Source: Rahnella woolbedingensis
Lineage (GTDB): Bacteria; Pseudomonadota; Gammaproteobacteria; Enterobacterales; Enterobacteriaceae
Direction: 5' to 3'
Assembly: GCF_003602095.1 (NCBI RefSeq)
Contig: NZ_RAHH01000033.1
Location: forward strand, 1-52,104
Length of the DNA stretch: 52,104 nucleotides
The notes below the pieces were generated by a model. That model ran no database searches, had not been told where the DNA came from, and worked only from the letters and a program-made list of their open reading frames with translations. Shown here one piece after another: positions 1-8,862 of this stretch; position 1 is the stretch's first letter; the number at the start of each line of letters is the position of its first letter. Position numbers and translations under genes: made by a program.

Positions 1-39
1 ATGCAAGGGAAGTGAGAGAAAAAAGGTCGAAATATCCTT

Positions 40-76
40 TAAAAAACAATGCTGGTCACCTTAAGTGACCAGCATT
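40..76 (-). terminator. Rho-independent terminator of panZ
   Basis: A perfect 12-bp stem (48-59 pairing with 65-76, 5-nt loop) is followed, reading on the minus strand, by GTTTTTT. It lies about 45 bp past the panZ stop codon. On the plus strand no T-run follows the stem directly, so it most likely ends minus-strand transcription. Confidence 0.7.
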
Positions 77-121
77 AACCTGCGGGTCGCTTTTTTTATG
101 CCTGAAATCTGATGCCGGGGT

Positions 122-502
122 TTAGGGTTTCTTCCAGAGGTTCCCTACCAGTGAAAACCCGCATGCCTGCATAAACGCCGCAGTCACCGCGTCGTCATCA
201 GCTTTCATCGTCCAGCTTTTCACCTGCGGCAATTGCGCCTGCAAATCCTCCATCAGATACAACCCGACACCGCGACGGCGCGTCACTTCGCGCACCAGCA
301 GATCACTCATTTCAGCCTGATTGCCGCTGAGCGTAATTTTCACTGCGCCGAGAATGCGTTCGTTAAACACCGCGGCAAACAGCGCACAGTCATTTTGCAG
401 GCTGGCTTGCCAATCACTTTCGGTTTGCTCCGGCCAGATTTTTGCCAGGTCGATGAGATCCTGCGCGCTGAGTGACGTCAGTTTTTGGATAGTTAATTTC
501 AT
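122..502 (-). CDS. panZ: PanD regulatory factor PanZ (PanM), GNAT fold
   Basis: This 126-residue GNAT-family protein closely follows E. coli PanM/PanZ (127 residues). That protein promotes self-cleavage of the PanD proenzyme to make its pyruvoyl cofactor and, in a CoA-dependent way, regulates beta-alanine and so pantothenate/CoA supply. The acetyl-CoA-binding segment V-R-E-V-T-R-R-R-G-V-G (about residues 70-80) and the C-terminal A-F-M-Q-A-C-G-F are visible. I chose the ATG at 502 because MKLTIQKL aligns with the E. coli start; the frame stays open a further 46 codons upstream, but that extension matches nothing in the family. It is transcribed divergently from livK, as a neighbour of liv genes as in E. 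coli. Confidence 0.92.
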   Translation of the reverse strand: MKLTIQKLTSLSAQDLIDLAKIWPEQTESDWQASLQNDCALFAAVFNERILGAVKITLSGNQAEMSDLLVREVTRRRGVGLYLMEDLQAQLPQVKSWTMKADDDAVTAAFMQACGFSLVGNLWKKP

Positions 503-906
503 GATGCGGAAGGTCAGAAAAAGGAAGCGTTTAGTGTAGCGGAATCCACTAAAAATCGGGCGTAACTTTTTTTGTACAGTAACAGGTCGAAAAGTTTTTT
601 GGCGATCTCTGCATAAGCGATAAATGTTGGCTTTAATCAATAAAGCCAGTGTTAACGACTGATTGTTTAATTCGGGGCCGCCTTTTCACCCAAATAAAAT
701 TCTGTTTACACCTCATATTTCTGATTGCGCTATTTGATTTGCAGAAGAAAATTCCTGTTTAATGATATGAATTATAAAGTCTTATTCGAAAATAAGACGA
801 AATAAGCCAGTAACTCATTATTACTTATACCAAATTTTATAAGTGACGATGTTTTGAACAGGCAAAAAAAGAGCAAACCACAACACACATCAAACGGGGT
901 AATCGG
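503..906. other. Intergenic region between panZ and livK
   Basis: This 404-bp AT-rich stretch must hold the divergent panZ and livK promoters. A possible livK promoter is TTGATT (734-739) and TTTAAT (758-763) with 18-bp spacing. Just downstream lies a perfect 20-bp dyad: GTCTTATT (779-786), CGAA, AATAAGAC (791-798). Lrp control is typical of liv genes, but I could not assign an Lrp site. No convincing gene is present. Confidence 0.4.
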
Positions 907-2019
907 ATGAAAGTAACTAAGGGTAAGATCTGGCTGGCAGGTTGTATTGCATTAGCAATGAGTCAGGCGGCATTCGCAAAAGACATCAAAGTCGCCATTG
1001 TTGGTGCTATGTCAGGTCCGGTCGCCCAGTACGGTGACATGGAATTTACGGGTGCAAAACAAGCCATCGCTGACATCAACGCCAAAGGCGGCGTGAAAGG
1101 TGACAAACTGGTTGGTGTGGAATATGACGATGCCTGTGACCCGAAACAAGCGGTCGCGGTAGCGAACAAAGTGATTAACGACGGTATCCGTTACGTCATC
1201 GGCCACCTGTGTTCTTCTTCTACTCAGCCTGCTTCCGATATCTATGAAGACGAAGGCGTGCTGATGATTACGCCAGCGGCGACCAATGCAGACCTGACCA
1301 CCCGTGGTTATAAAATGGTGATGCGCACCACCGGTCTGGATTCCGACCAGGGCCCGACCGCTGCAAAATACATCCTCGACACTATCAAACCAAAACGCAT
1401 CGCCGTTGTGCATGACAAACAACAGTACGGCGAAGGTCTGGCCCGTTCAGTTCAGGACGCACTGAAAAAAGGCGGCGGCAACGTTGTTCTGTTTGAAGGC
1501 GTCACCGCAGGCGATAAAGACTTCTCTACGCTGGTTGCGCGTCTGAAGAAAGACAACGTCGATTTCGTTTACTTCGGTGGTTACTACCCGGAAATGGGCC
1601 AGATCCTGCGTCAGTCAAAACAAGCCGGTCTGAACGCGAAGTTCATGGGGCCGGAAGGCGTGGGCAACTCCTCACTGTCTAACATTGCCGGTGATGCTTC
1701 AGAAGGCATGTTTGTGACGTTGCCAAAACGTTATGACCAGGTTCCGGCCAACCAGCCCATCGTTGATGCACTGAAAGCCAAAAAACTCGATCCAACCGGT
1801 CCGTTCGTCTGGACAACTTATGCGGCATTGCAGGCGCTGACTACCGGTATGGAACGCAGCGGCAGCATGGAGCCGGCTGACATTGCTAAAAATCTGAAAT
1901 CAGCTTCCGTGGATACCGTAATGGGCCCGCTGAGCTGGGATGAGAAAGGTGACCTGAAAGGATTCGAATTCGGTATTTTCGAGTGGCATAAAGACGGCAC
2001 GTCTACCCCTATCAAATAA
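907..2019 (+). CDS. livK: Leucine-specific periplasmic binding protein LivK
   Basis: This 370-residue type I periplasmic binding protein delivers leucine, and perhaps other branched-chain amino acids, to the LivHMGF importer. Residues 1-24 form a signal peptide ending A-F-A, cleaved before K-D-I-K-V-A-I-V-G. The run of about 50 residues through [15 protein letters not shown] and G-H-L-C-S-S-S-T-Q matches E. coli LivK almost residue for residue; it contains the disulphide cysteine pair and the ligand-contacting S-S-S-T motif. E. coli carries both livJ and livK around panZ; only one binding-protein gene is seen here, so LivK versus LivJ naming rests on overall similarity. A palindromic repeat follows before livH. 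Confidence 0.95.
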   Translation: MKVTKGKIWLAGCIALAMSQAAFAKDIKVAIVGAMSGPVAQYGDMEFTGAKQAIADINAKGGVKGDKLVGVEYDDACDPKQAVAVANKVINDGIRYVIGHLCSSSTQPASDIYEDEGVLMITPAATNADLTTRGYKMVMRTTGLDSDQGPTAAKYILDTIKPKRIAVVHDKQQYGEGLARSVQDALKKGGGNVVLFEGVTAGDKDFSTLVARLKKDNVDFVYFGGYYPEMGQILRQSKQAGLNAKFMGPEGVGNSSLSNIAGDASEGMFVTLPKRYDQVPANQPIVDALKAKKLDPTGPFVWTTYAALQALTTGMERSGSMEPADIAKNLKSASVDTVMGPLSWDEKGDLKGFEFGIFEWHKDGTSTPIK

Positions 2020-2041
2020 AACCGCACCAAAGTGGTTCTCC

Positions 2042-2142
2042 GCTCCCTCCCCTGCGAAGGGGAGGGCTGGGGTGGGGTATTAATGGCAACTGAGTTGTTT
2101 GCAAAACCCCCTCCCAACCTCCCCCTTCGCAGGGGGAGGAGT
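2042..2142 (+). repeat. Palindromic intergenic repeat, copy A (livK-livH)
   Basis: This ~101-bp element has two strong hairpins. Hairpin 1 has 9-bp arms 2045-2053 and 2058-2066 with loop GCGA. Hairpin 2 has 9-bp arms 2118-2126 and 2131-2139 with loop TCGC. The middle contains GGCTGGGGTGGGGTATTAATG, and the two halves are roughly complementary to each other. A second copy lies at 8726-8829 in the same orientation. It is not the ERIC consensus as I know it. It fills the gap between a highly expressed binding-protein gene and its permease gene, as REP elements do in malE-malF. A role in protecting upstream mRNA is inference. Confidence 0.9.
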
Positions 2143-2181
2143 AGCACAAGTTATCAAACCCTTGATTAATAAGGATAGGGT

Positions 2182-3108
2182 ATGTCAGAGCAGTTCCTCT
2201 ATTTCATTCAGCAGATGTTCAACGGCGTGACGTTGGGCAGTACTTATGCGCTGATCGCCATTGGTTACACCATGGTTTACGGCATTATCGGCATGATCAA
2301 CTTCGCCCACGGCGAGGTGTATATGATCGGCAGTTATGTCTCTTTTATCGTAATCGCCGCTTTGATGATGATGGGTATCGACGCCAGCTGGTTGCTGATC
2401 GGTGCCGGTTTTATCGCCGCGATTGTGATTTCCAGTGCTTATGGCTGGAGTATTGAACGCGTGGCGTATAAGCCGGTGCGTAACTCCAAGCGTCTGATTG
2501 CACTGATTTCTGCCATCGGGATGTCAATTTTTCTCCAAAACTACGTCAGCCTGACTCAGGGCTCACGTGACCTTGCTTTACCCAGTCTGGTGACTGGCCA
2601 GTGGAAACTGGGGGAGGCGAATGGTTTCGCCGCGACGATCAGCACCATGCAACTGATTATCTGGATAGTCACGTTTGTCGCCATGCTGGCGCTGACGCTG
2701 TTTATCCGTTATTCGCGTATGGGACGTGCCTGCCGTGCCTGCGCAGAAGATCTCAAAATGGCCAGCCTGCTGGGGATCAGCACTGACCGCGTGATCTCGC
2801 TGACCTTCGTGATTGGCGCATTAATGGCTGCCGTCGCGGGCGTTCTGCTCGGTCAGTTCTATGGCGTCATCAACCCGTACATCGGCTTTATGGCCGGGAT
2901 GAAAGCCTTCACCGCTGCGGTTCTCGGCGGTATCGGCAGCATTCCGGGCGCGATGATCGGCGGCCTGATTTTAGGCGTGGCCGAAGCGCTGACCTCGGCG
3001 TATCTGAGCACTGAATACAAAGACGTGGTCTCCTTCGCACTGCTGATTGTGGTGTTGCTGGTGCTGCCGACCGGTATTCTCGGACGTCCGGAGGTTGAGA
3101 AAGTATGA
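2182..3108 (+). CDS. livH: Branched-chain amino acid ABC permease LivH
   Basis: This 308-residue inner-membrane permease has the same length as E. coli LivH and near-identical stretches such as [13 protein letters not shown] and [19 protein letters not shown]. It forms the translocation pore with LivM and has about eight hydrophobic membrane segments. The segment around [16 protein letters not shown] is the cytoplasmic coupling loop that meets the LivG/LivF ATPases. The ATG at 2182 has the Shine-Dalgarno sequence AAGGAT about 8 bases upstream. Its stop overlaps the livM start by four bases (ATGA), which implies translational coupling. Confidence 0.96.
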   Translation: MSEQFLYFIQQMFNGVTLGSTYALIAIGYTMVYGIIGMINFAHGEVYMIGSYVSFIVIAALMMMGIDASWLLIGAGFIAAIVISSAYGWSIERVAYKPVRNSKRLIALISAIGMSIFLQNYVSLTQGSRDLALPSLVTGQWKLGEANGFAATISTMQLIIWIVTFVAMLALTLFIRYSRMGRACRACAEDLKMASLLGISTDRVISLTFVIGALMAAVAGVLLGQFYGVINPYIGFMAGMKAFTAAVLGGIGSIPGAMIGGLILGVAEALTSAYLSTEYKDVVSFALLIVVLLVLPTGILGRPEVEKV

Positions 3109-4394
3109 AGCGCCTGAATCTGTTAAATGCGCTGGTCTCCGCTTTCGTTCTGCTGGTGCTGGCCTCGTTCATCATGGGGCTGCAGCTGGGCCTCGATGGC
3201 ACCAAACTGGTGGTTCACGGCGCCGGTGAAGTACGCTGGATGTGGATCGCCATTGGTTGCGCCATCGTCTTCGTGTTCCAGTTGTTTCGCCCGATGGTCA
3301 GCAGCGGCCTGAAAAAAGTCTCCGGCCCGGGCTGGGTTTTGCCGAGCTTTGATGGTTCGACGCCGAAACAAAAACTGCTGGCGCTGGTGCTGATTATCGC
3401 GGCTATCGCCTGGCCGTTTATCGTCTCGCGCGGCACGGTGGATATCGCCACGCTGACACTCATCTACATCATGCTCGGTCTCGGCCTGAACGTGGTGGTC
3501 GGGCTTTCCGGTCTGCTTGTACTGGGTTATGGCGGTTTTTATGCCATCGGTGCCTACACTTACGCGTTGCTGAACCACTATTACGGCATCGGTTTCTGGG
3601 AAGCGTTACCGCTGGCGGGTCTGGTCTCTGCGGCGTTTGGTTTCCTGCTCGGATTCCCGGTTCTGCGGCTACGGGGTGACTATCTGGCGATCGTCACACT
3701 CGGTTTCGGTGAAATCGTTCGTATCCTGCTGCTCAACAATACCGAACTGACCGGCGGGCCAAACGGCATCAGCCAGATCCCAAAACCGACGCTGTTCGGG
3801 CTGGAGTTCAGCCGCACGCCACGCGACGGTGGCTGGGATACGTTCAGTAATTTTTTCCATGTTGCGTATGATCCGAGCGACCGCATCATCTTTCTGTATA
3901 TGGTGGCGCTTCTGCTGGTGATCGCGACACTGTTCATCATCAACCGTCTGCTGCGTATGCCGTTAGGGCGTGCGTGGGAAGCGCTGCGTGAAGATGAAAT
4001 TGCCTGCCGGTCGCTCGGGCTGAATCCGACCCGCATCAAACTGACCGCGTTTACCATCAGTGCCGCGTTTGCCGGTTTCGCCGGTACGCTGTTCGCCGCG
4101 CGTCAGGGCTTCGTCAGCCCGGAATCCTTCACCTTTGCGGAATCCGCTTTCGTGCTGGCTATCGTGGTGCTTGGCGGAATGGGCTCGCAGTTTGCAGTGA
4201 TTCTGGCGGCAATTTTGCTGGTGGTTTCCCGCGAGCTGATGCGTGACCTGAATGAATACAGCATGTTACTGCTTGGCGCATTAATGGTGCTGATGATGAT
4301 CTGGCGTCCGCAGGGCTTGCTGCCGATGAAACGTGTCCATCTCAAACTGAAGCTTTCGAAGAAACAAATCGCAGATCAGGGGGAACAGGCATGA
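3105..4394 (+). CDS. livM: Branched-chain amino acid ABC permease LivM
   Basis: This 429-residue permease (E. coli LivM has 425) is the second membrane subunit of the branched-chain amino acid importer. An N-terminal pair of membrane segments (about 1-65) and a linker precede the conserved permease core, which starts near [14 protein letters not shown] and holds further segments up to about residue 405. The coupling loop includes [16 protein letters not shown]. The charged tail is cytoplasmic. It overlaps livH at its start and livG at its end by four bases each, so livH-M-G is a tightly coupled run. Confidence 0.95.
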   Translation: MKRLNLLNALVSAFVLLVLASFIMGLQLGLDGTKLVVHGAGEVRWMWIAIGCAIVFVFQLFRPMVSSGLKKVSGPGWVLPSFDGSTPKQKLLALVLIIAAIAWPFIVSRGTVDIATLTLIYIMLGLGLNVVVGLSGLLVLGYGGFYAIGAYTYALLNHYYGIGFWEALPLAGLVSAAFGFLLGFPVLRLRGDYLAIVTLGFGEIVRILLLNNTELTGGPNGISQIPKPTLFGLEFSRTPRDGGWDTFSNFFHVAYDPSDRIIFLYMVALLLVIATLFIINRLLRMPLGRAWEALREDEIACRSLGLNPTRIKLTAFTISAAFAGFAGTLFAARQGFVSPESFTFAESAFVLAIVVLGGMGSQFAVILAAILLVVSRELMRDLNEYSMLLLGALMVLMMIWRPQGLLPMKRVHLKLKLSKKQIADQGEQA

Positions 4395-5161
4395 GTACGC
4401 AACCTCTGTTAGCGGTTGAAGGGCTGATGATGCGTTTTGGCGGCCTGCTGGCGGTCAACAACGTCGCGCTGAATCTCAACCAGGGCGAAATTGTCTCGCT
4501 GATCGGCCCGAACGGCGCCGGTAAAACCACGGTGTTTAACTGCCTGACCGGTTTCTACAAACCGAGCGGCGGCACCATTAAACTGCGCGACCAGCATCTT
4601 GAAGGCTTGCCGGGGCAGAAAATTGCCCGCATGGGCGTGGTGCGTACTTTCCAGCACGTGCGACTGTTCCGCGAAATGACCGTGATCGAAAACCTGCTGG
4701 TCGCCCAGCATCAGCACCTGAAAAGCGGTGTGCTGGCAGGTCTGTTCAAAACGCCGGGATTTCGTCGCGCCGAAGACGATGCGCTCGACCGCGCCGCCGA
4801 CTGGCTGGAACGTGTCGGGTTGCTCGAGCTGGCAAACCGTCAGGCAGGTAATCTGGCCTACGGTCAGCAACGTCGTCTGGAAATTGTCCGCTGCATGGTG
4901 ACGCGTCCGGAAATCCTGATGCTCGATGAACCGGCAGCCGGTCTGAACCCGCGCGAAACCGAAGAGCTGAACCAGCTGATTGCCGAACTGCGTAACCAGC
5001 ACAACGTGTCGGTGCTGCTGATTGAGCATGATATGAAACTGGTGATGGGCATTTCTGACCGTATCTACGTGGTGAATCAGGGCACGCCGCTGGCGCAGGG
5101 CACACCGGCTGAAATTCGCAATAATCCTGACGTGATCCGTGCCTATCTGGGCGAAAGTTAA
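4391..5161 (+). CDS. livG: Branched-chain amino acid ABC ATPase LivG
   Basis: This 256-residue ATP-binding subunit (E. coli 255) powers the Liv importer. Walker A is G-P-N-G-A-G-K-T-T at residues 39-47. The signature region is [10 protein letters not shown], with YGQQ in place of the usual SGGQ, as in E. coli LivG. Walker B with catalytic Glu is I-L-M-L-D-E-P, and the switch histidine is in L-L-I-E-H-D-M. The C-terminal [15 protein letters not shown] is typical of the LivG/LivF branch. It starts inside the end of livM and is followed closely by livF. Confidence 0.95.
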   Translation: MSTQPLLAVEGLMMRFGGLLAVNNVALNLNQGEIVSLIGPNGAGKTTVFNCLTGFYKPSGGTIKLRDQHLEGLPGQKIARMGVVRTFQHVRLFREMTVIENLLVAQHQHLKSGVLAGLFKTPGFRRAEDDALDRAADWLERVGLLELANRQAGNLAYGQQRRLEIVRCMVTRPEILMLDEPAAGLNPRETEELNQLIAELRNQHNVSVLLIEHDMKLVMGISDRIYVVNQGTPLAQGTPAEIRNNPDVIRAYLGES

Positions 5162-5182
5162 TGGGTGAAGGGACAGAACAAG

Positions 5183-5884
5183 ATGTTGTCATTTAATCAG
5201 GTATCCGCCCATTACGGCAAAATTCAGGCGCTGCATGAAGTCAGTCTGAGCATCAATAAAGGGGAAATCGTCACGCTGATCGGCGCGAACGGCGCGGGTA
5301 AAACCACGCTGCTCGGCAGTTTATGTGGCGAACCCCGTGCAACCAACGGTTCGATCATTTTCGAAGGGCAGGACATCACGCAGTGGCAGACCGCCAAAAT
5401 CATGCGCGGCGATATTGCGATTGTGCCGGAAGGCCGCCGCGTGTTTTCGCGTATGACCGTTGAAGAGAATCTGGCGATGGGCGGTTTCTTTGCCACGCGC
5501 GATCAGTTCCATGCCCGTCTGGAGCGCGTGTTTACGCTGTTCCCGCGCCTGAAAGAGCGCCGTATTCAGCGTTCGGGCACCATGTCCGGCGGCGAGCAAC
5601 AGATGCTGGCAATCGGCCGTGCGCTGATGAGCCAGCCGCGTTTGCTGCTCCTTGATGAGCCGTCGCTGGGACTGGCGCCGATCATCATCCAGCAGATTTT
5701 CGACACCATCCAGCAGCTGCGCGAAGAGGGAATGACCATCTTCCTGGTGGAGCAAAACGCCAATCAGGCGCTGAAACTCGCCGACCGCGGATATGTGCTG
5801 GAGAACGGTCATGTGGTGCTGGAAGACACCGGCGCGGCATTGCTGGCCAACGAAGCGGTACGTGCGGCCTATCTCGGCGCATAA
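5183..5884 (+). CDS. livF: Branched-chain amino acid ABC ATPase LivF
   Basis: This is the second ATPase of the Liv importer. Motifs: Walker [10 protein letters not shown], signature [10 protein letters not shown], Walker [15 protein letters not shown]-loop region F-L-V-E-Q-N-A-N-Q (Gln-Asn in place of His, usual for LivF). The frame can begin at GTG 5165 (239 residues) or ATG 5183 (233 residues). I chose 5183 because AAGGGA at 5169-5174 sits well as its ribosome binding site, while nothing comparable precedes the GTG. E. coli LivF (237) has a few residues before the same MLSF. It is the last gene of livKHMGF; a terminator follows. Confidence 0.94.
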   Translation: MLSFNQVSAHYGKIQALHEVSLSINKGEIVTLIGANGAGKTTLLGSLCGEPRATNGSIIFEGQDITQWQTAKIMRGDIAIVPEGRRVFSRMTVEENLAMGGFFATRDQFHARLERVFTLFPRLKERRIQRSGTMSGGEQQMLAIGRALMSQPRLLLLDEPSLGLAPIIIQQIFDTIQQLREEGMTIFLVEQNANQALKLADRGYVLENGHVVLEDTGAALLANEAVRAAYLGA

Positions 5885-5921
5885 ATTGAATTCGATTTTT
5901 GAAAATCTGTGATAAATCTAT

Positions 5922-5953
5922 AAAACCGCACGGCAAGCGCTTTGCGGTTTTTA
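5922..5953 (+). terminator. Rho-independent terminator of the liv operon
   Basis: AAAACCGCA (5922-5930) pairs with TGCGGTTTT (5943-5951) and is followed by T-rich TTATTTTG. It lies 38 bp after the livF stop codon. Confidence 0.8.
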
Positions 5954-6015
5954 TTTTGTCTATAAATTAACATCTCTCACATTCGTATAACTTTGCACAT
6001 CATCAGGAACATGTC

Positions 6016-7203
6016 ATGAACACAGAAGGTTTACTCGCCGCCCGTATGGTCAGGCTAAAAAGTTCGGCCATCCGGGAATTGCTGAAACACAGCAAAATGG
6101 AAGGCGTTATCTCACTGGCGGGTGGTATTCCTTCTTCAGCGCTTTTTGATTTCGAGGGCCTGCGTGAAGCCACACAGCTGGCGATCACCGAACAGGCGGA
6201 AAATGCCTTTCAGTATGGCCTGACCGAAGGCAGTTATACGCTGCGTGAGCGTATTGCTGAACTTTGTCATGAACGTGGCGTAGTGGCGAGCCCGGACGAT
6301 ATTGTGGTTACCGCCGGGTCCCAGCAGGCGCTGGATCTGGTGATGCGCGCCGTGGTGAATCCGGATGACGTATTTGTGGTCGAGCGCCCGACCTATCTGG
6401 CGGCATTACAGACGCTGGAACTGGCCGAGGCCAAACTGCTGTCTGTCGGTTCTGACGGCGACGGCATGATTGTTGATGAGCTGGCTGAACTGCTGAAAAC
6501 GCAGAAAATCAAAGGCGTGTATTTGGTGCCAACATTCGGTAACCCGAGCGGCGTAACCCTGAGCCGTGCCCGTCGTGAGCAGCTGGTGAAACTGGCGTCA
6601 CAGCATGAGTTCCTGATTGTAGAAGATGACCCGTATGGCGAACTGCGTTTCACCGACGAACGCCAGCCGACACTGTTCGAATTGTCCAAATCGCTGTTCG
6701 GTCATGCCGACAACATTATCTACACCTCGACGTTCTCCAAAATTCTGGCACCGGGCCTGCGTCTGGGCTGGGTGATTATGCCTGACTGGTTGTTGCATAA
6801 AGTCGCCATCATCAAACAGGCCGCTGATCTGCACGCCAGCGCGCTGTCGCAGACTATCGCGGAATATTATCTCGGTCTGGGCCGTCTGCCGAAGCAGATC
6901 GAAACCATCCGTGCCGCGTATAAAAAGAAATGCCAGATCATGGCCGAATTGCTGGAACGTGAACTGGGTGATGTGCTGACGTTTGAATATCCGAAAGGCG
7001 GCATGTTCCTGTGGGCGCGTTTCCGTGAGCCGCGTAACTGCGCTGAGTGGATGAAAAAGACCATGGAGCAGGGCGTAGTGTTTGTGCCTGGCGAATTCTT
7101 CTATGCTGATAATCCGGATCACTCCACTTTCCGTCTGTCATTTGCGACCGCCACCGAAGAGCAAATGCACGAGGCGGTTGCCCGCCTGAAACGCGCACTG
7201 TAA
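6016..7203 (+). CDS. PLP-dependent class I/II aminotransferase
   Basis: This 395-residue fold-type I aminotransferase resembles the 2-aminoadipate/aromatic (LysN-like) aminotransferases and the enzyme half of MocR regulators, but has no DNA-binding domain. Visible motifs: S-L-A-G-G-I-P near the start, V-T-A-G-S-Q-Q-A-L-D-L (PLP phosphate-binding region), P-T-F-G-N-P-S-G (PLP-binding Asn), E-D-D-P-Y-G-E-L (PLP-ring Asp and Tyr), T-S-T-F-S-K-I-L-A-P-G-L-R-L-G-W (Schiff-base Lys, and Arg), and F-R-L-S-F-A (substrate carboxylate Arg). The substrate cannot be read from sequence. Its place right after the liv operon, with its own terminator, fits a branched-chain or aromatic amino acid, but that is inference. 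Confidence 0.85.
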   Translation: MNTEGLLAARMVRLKSSAIRELLKHSKMEGVISLAGGIPSSALFDFEGLREATQLAITEQAENAFQYGLTEGSYTLRERIAELCHERGVVASPDDIVVTAGSQQALDLVMRAVVNPDDVFVVERPTYLAALQTLELAEAKLLSVGSDGDGMIVDELAELLKTQKIKGVYLVPTFGNPSGVTLSRARREQLVKLASQHEFLIVEDDPYGELRFTDERQPTLFELSKSLFGHADNIIYTSTFSKILAPGLRLGWVIMPDWLLHKVAIIKQAADLHASALSQTIAEYYLGLGRLPKQIETIRAAYKKKCQIMAELLERELGDVLTFEYPKGGMFLWARFREPRNCAEWMKKTMEQGVVFVPGEFFYADNPDHSTFRLSFATATEEQMHEAVARLKRAL

Positions 7204-7224
7204 TTCCCGTTATTCTTTTCTCTG

Positions 7225-7258
7225 AGGCGCATTGTTCACCCGATGCGCCTTATTTTTT
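7225..7258 (+). terminator. Rho-independent terminator after the aminotransferase
   Basis: AGGCGCAT (7225-7232) pairs with ATGCGCCT (7243-7250), loop 10 nt, then TATTTTTT. It sits 21 bp after the stop codon and just before the ugpB control region. Confidence 0.85.
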
Positions 7259-7267
7259 GCCATCTGT

Positions 7268-7318
7268 TTGTCATCTTCGCTTAACTTCTCCGTAACTTAA
7301 TTGTCATTTTCCCGTGTC
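7268..7318 (+). promoter_or_regulatory. Array of PHO-box units upstream of ugpB
   Basis: Five 7-bp units start at 7268, 7279, 7290, 7301 and 7312, exactly 11 bp apart: TTGTCAT, GCTTAAC, CCGTAAC, TTGTCAT, CCGTGTC. The PhoB half-site is CTGTCAT or CTGTAAC with a 4-bp AT-rich spacer. Units 1, 3 and 4 match at 6 of 7 positions and units 2 and 5 are weak. A sixth possible unit, TTGCCAT, begins at 7257 in the terminator tail. The best single box is units 3-4 (7290-7307). This fits the known PhoB activation of ugp under phosphate starvation. Confidence 0.75.
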
Positions 7319-7402
7319 ATGTTACCTCCCGAATAAAAACGTTTCTCAACATCGATTATTTCGCTGCCCTTGCAGCACACCAGCAGAATTCAGGAGACAG
7401 GC

Positions 7403-8716
7403 ATGTTCATCAACCTCAAAAAAACGGTCATCGGCACCGCGCTGACGCTGGCTTTCAGCGCCAATGCTTTCGCTGTGACAGAAATTCCTTTCTGGCACTC
7501 TATGGACGGCGAATTAGGCAAAGAAGTGAATTCGCTGGCCGACCGTTTTAACCAGACACACCCTGATGTCAAAATCGTGCCTGTCTACAAAGGCAAATAC
7601 GACGAGAGCCTGGCTGCGGGTATCGCGGCATACCGTACCGGTAATGCTCCGGCTATTTTGCAGGTTTACGAAGTGGGCACCGCGACCATGATGGCCAGCA
7701 AAGCCATCAAGCCGGTCTATGAAGTGTTCAGCGATGCAGGCATTAAAGAAGACGTTTCTCAGTTCGTGCCGACCGTTTCCGGTTATTACTCCGATTCCAA
7801 AGGCCGTCTGCTGTCCCAGCCTTTCAACAGCTCCACGCCGGTGCTGTATTACAACAAAGACGCATTTAAGAAAGCCGGCCTGAACCCGGATCAGCCACCA
7901 AAAACCTGGCAGGACATGGCCGCGTACACCGAAAAATTGCGTGAAGCGGGCATGAAATGTGGTTACGCCAGCGGCTGGCAGGGCTGGATCCAGATTGAGA
8001 ACTTCAGCGCCTGGCACGGCCTGCCGATCGCCACCAAAAATAACGGTTTCGATGGCACGGATGCGGTTCTGGAATTCAACAAACCAGAACAAATCAAACA
8101 TATCCAGATGCTGGAAGACATGAGCAAGAAGGGTGATTTCACCTATTTTGGTCGTAAGGATGAATCCACCGCCAAGTTCTACAATGGCGATTGTGCGATG
8201 ACTACCGCCTCTTCTGGTTCACTGGCTGATATCCGTCAGTATTCCAAATTCAACTACGGCGTAGGCATGATGCCTTATGACGCAGACATCAAAGGCGCGC
8301 CACAAAACGCCATTATCGGCGGTGCAAGCCTGTGGGTGATGAACGGTAAAGACAAAGACACCTACAAAGGCGTTGCCGAATTCCTGCAATTCCTGACCAC
8401 GCCGGAAATCGCCGCCGAATGGCATCAGAAAACCGGTTATCTGCCGGTGACGACTGCGGCGTATGAGCTGACCAAAAAAGAAGGCTTCTACGACAAGAAT
8501 CCGGGTTCTGACGTCGCCACCCGCCAGATGCTGAACAAGCCACCATTACCGTTCACCAAAGGCCTGCGTCTGGGCAACATGCCGCAGATCCGTACCATCG
8601 TCGATGAAGAACTGGAAAGCGTGTGGAGCGGCAAGAAAACCGCCAAAGAAGCACTGGATACCGCAGTACAGCGCGGGAATCTCCTGCTTCGCCGCTTCGA
8701 AGCTTCTACTAAGTAA
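7403..8716 (+). CDS. ugpB: sn-Glycerol-3-phosphate periplasmic binding protein UgpB
   Basis: This 437-residue extracellular solute-binding protein family 1 member (E. coli UgpB 438) captures glycerol-3-phosphate and glycerophosphodiesters for UgpAEC. Residues 1-24 form a signal peptide ending A-N-A-F-A, before [10 protein letters not shown]. Family-typical stretches include [14 protein letters not shown] and N-F-S-A-W-H-G-L-P. The ATG at 7403 is preceded by CAGGAGAC, a strong ribosome binding site; a TTG 33 bases upstream in frame is unlikely. The gene is preceded by PHO boxes and followed by a palindromic repeat before ugpA. Confidence 0.95.
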   Translation: MFINLKKTVIGTALTLAFSANAFAVTEIPFWHSMDGELGKEVNSLADRFNQTHPDVKIVPVYKGKYDESLAAGIAAYRTGNAPAILQVYEVGTATMMASKAIKPVYEVFSDAGIKEDVSQFVPTVSGYYSDSKGRLLSQPFNSSTPVLYYNKDAFKKAGLNPDQPPKTWQDMAAYTEKLREAGMKCGYASGWQGWIQIENFSAWHGLPIATKNNGFDGTDAVLEFNKPEQIKHIQMLEDMSKKGDFTYFGRKDESTAKFYNGDCAMTTASSGSLADIRQYSKFNYGVGMMPYDADIKGAPQNAIIGGASLWVMNGKDKDTYKGVAEFLQFLTTPEIAAEWHQKTGYLPVTTAAYELTKKEGFYDKNPGSDVATRQMLNKPPLPFTKGLRLGNMPQIRTIVDEELESVWSGKKTAKEALDTAVQRGNLLLRRFEASTK

Positions 8717-8725
8717 TTCAGTTTT

Positions 8726-8829
8726 GCTTCCTTTCCTGCGAAGGAGAGGGCTGGGGTGGGGTATTAATGGCAACTCCGTAGTCGTCTTTAAAACTCCCTC
8801 CCAACCTCCCCCTTCGCAGGGGGAGGAGT
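8726..8829 (+). repeat. Palindromic intergenic repeat, copy B (ugpB-ugpA)
   Basis: Second copy of the element at 2042-2142. Hairpin 1 spans 8729-8750 (loop GCGA) and hairpin 2 spans 8805-8826 (loop TCGC, identical to copy A). Differences in hairpin 1 preserve pairing: one C-G pair becomes T-A through changes at 8734 and 8745, and two C-G pairs become T-G wobbles (8729, 8733). The centre GGGCTGGGGTGGGGTATTAA is unchanged, while the segment about 8775-8792 has diverged. It lies 10 bp after the ugpB stop and 33 bp before ugpA. Frames reading through it look protein-like but are artefacts. Confidence 0.9.
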
Positions 8830-8862
8830 CAAACCCGTCATCGCATCAATGAGTAAACCATC

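Noticed and set aside
767-805. A 12-codon open frame before livK (ATG 767 to TAA 803-805), considered as a leader peptide
   Set aside because: It has only one Leu and one Val, no Ile, no ribosome binding site, and no attenuator pair follows.
1818-2147. Minus-strand frame of 109 codons running through repeat copy A
   Set aside because: It is antisense to livK and the repeat; its protein-like proline-rich stretch is just the translated palindrome.
4409-5029. Minus-strand frame of 206 codons opposite livG
   Set aside because: Antisense shadow of a conserved ATPase, with no promoter or ribosome binding site.
5161-5190. ATG at 5161 overlapping the livG stop, considered as the livF start
   Set aside because: It is out of frame with livF; GTG 5165 or ATG 5183 are the in-frame choices.
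8604-8852. Plus-strand frame of 82 codons through repeat copy B
   Set aside because: It overlaps ugpB out of frame and its second half is the translated repeat.
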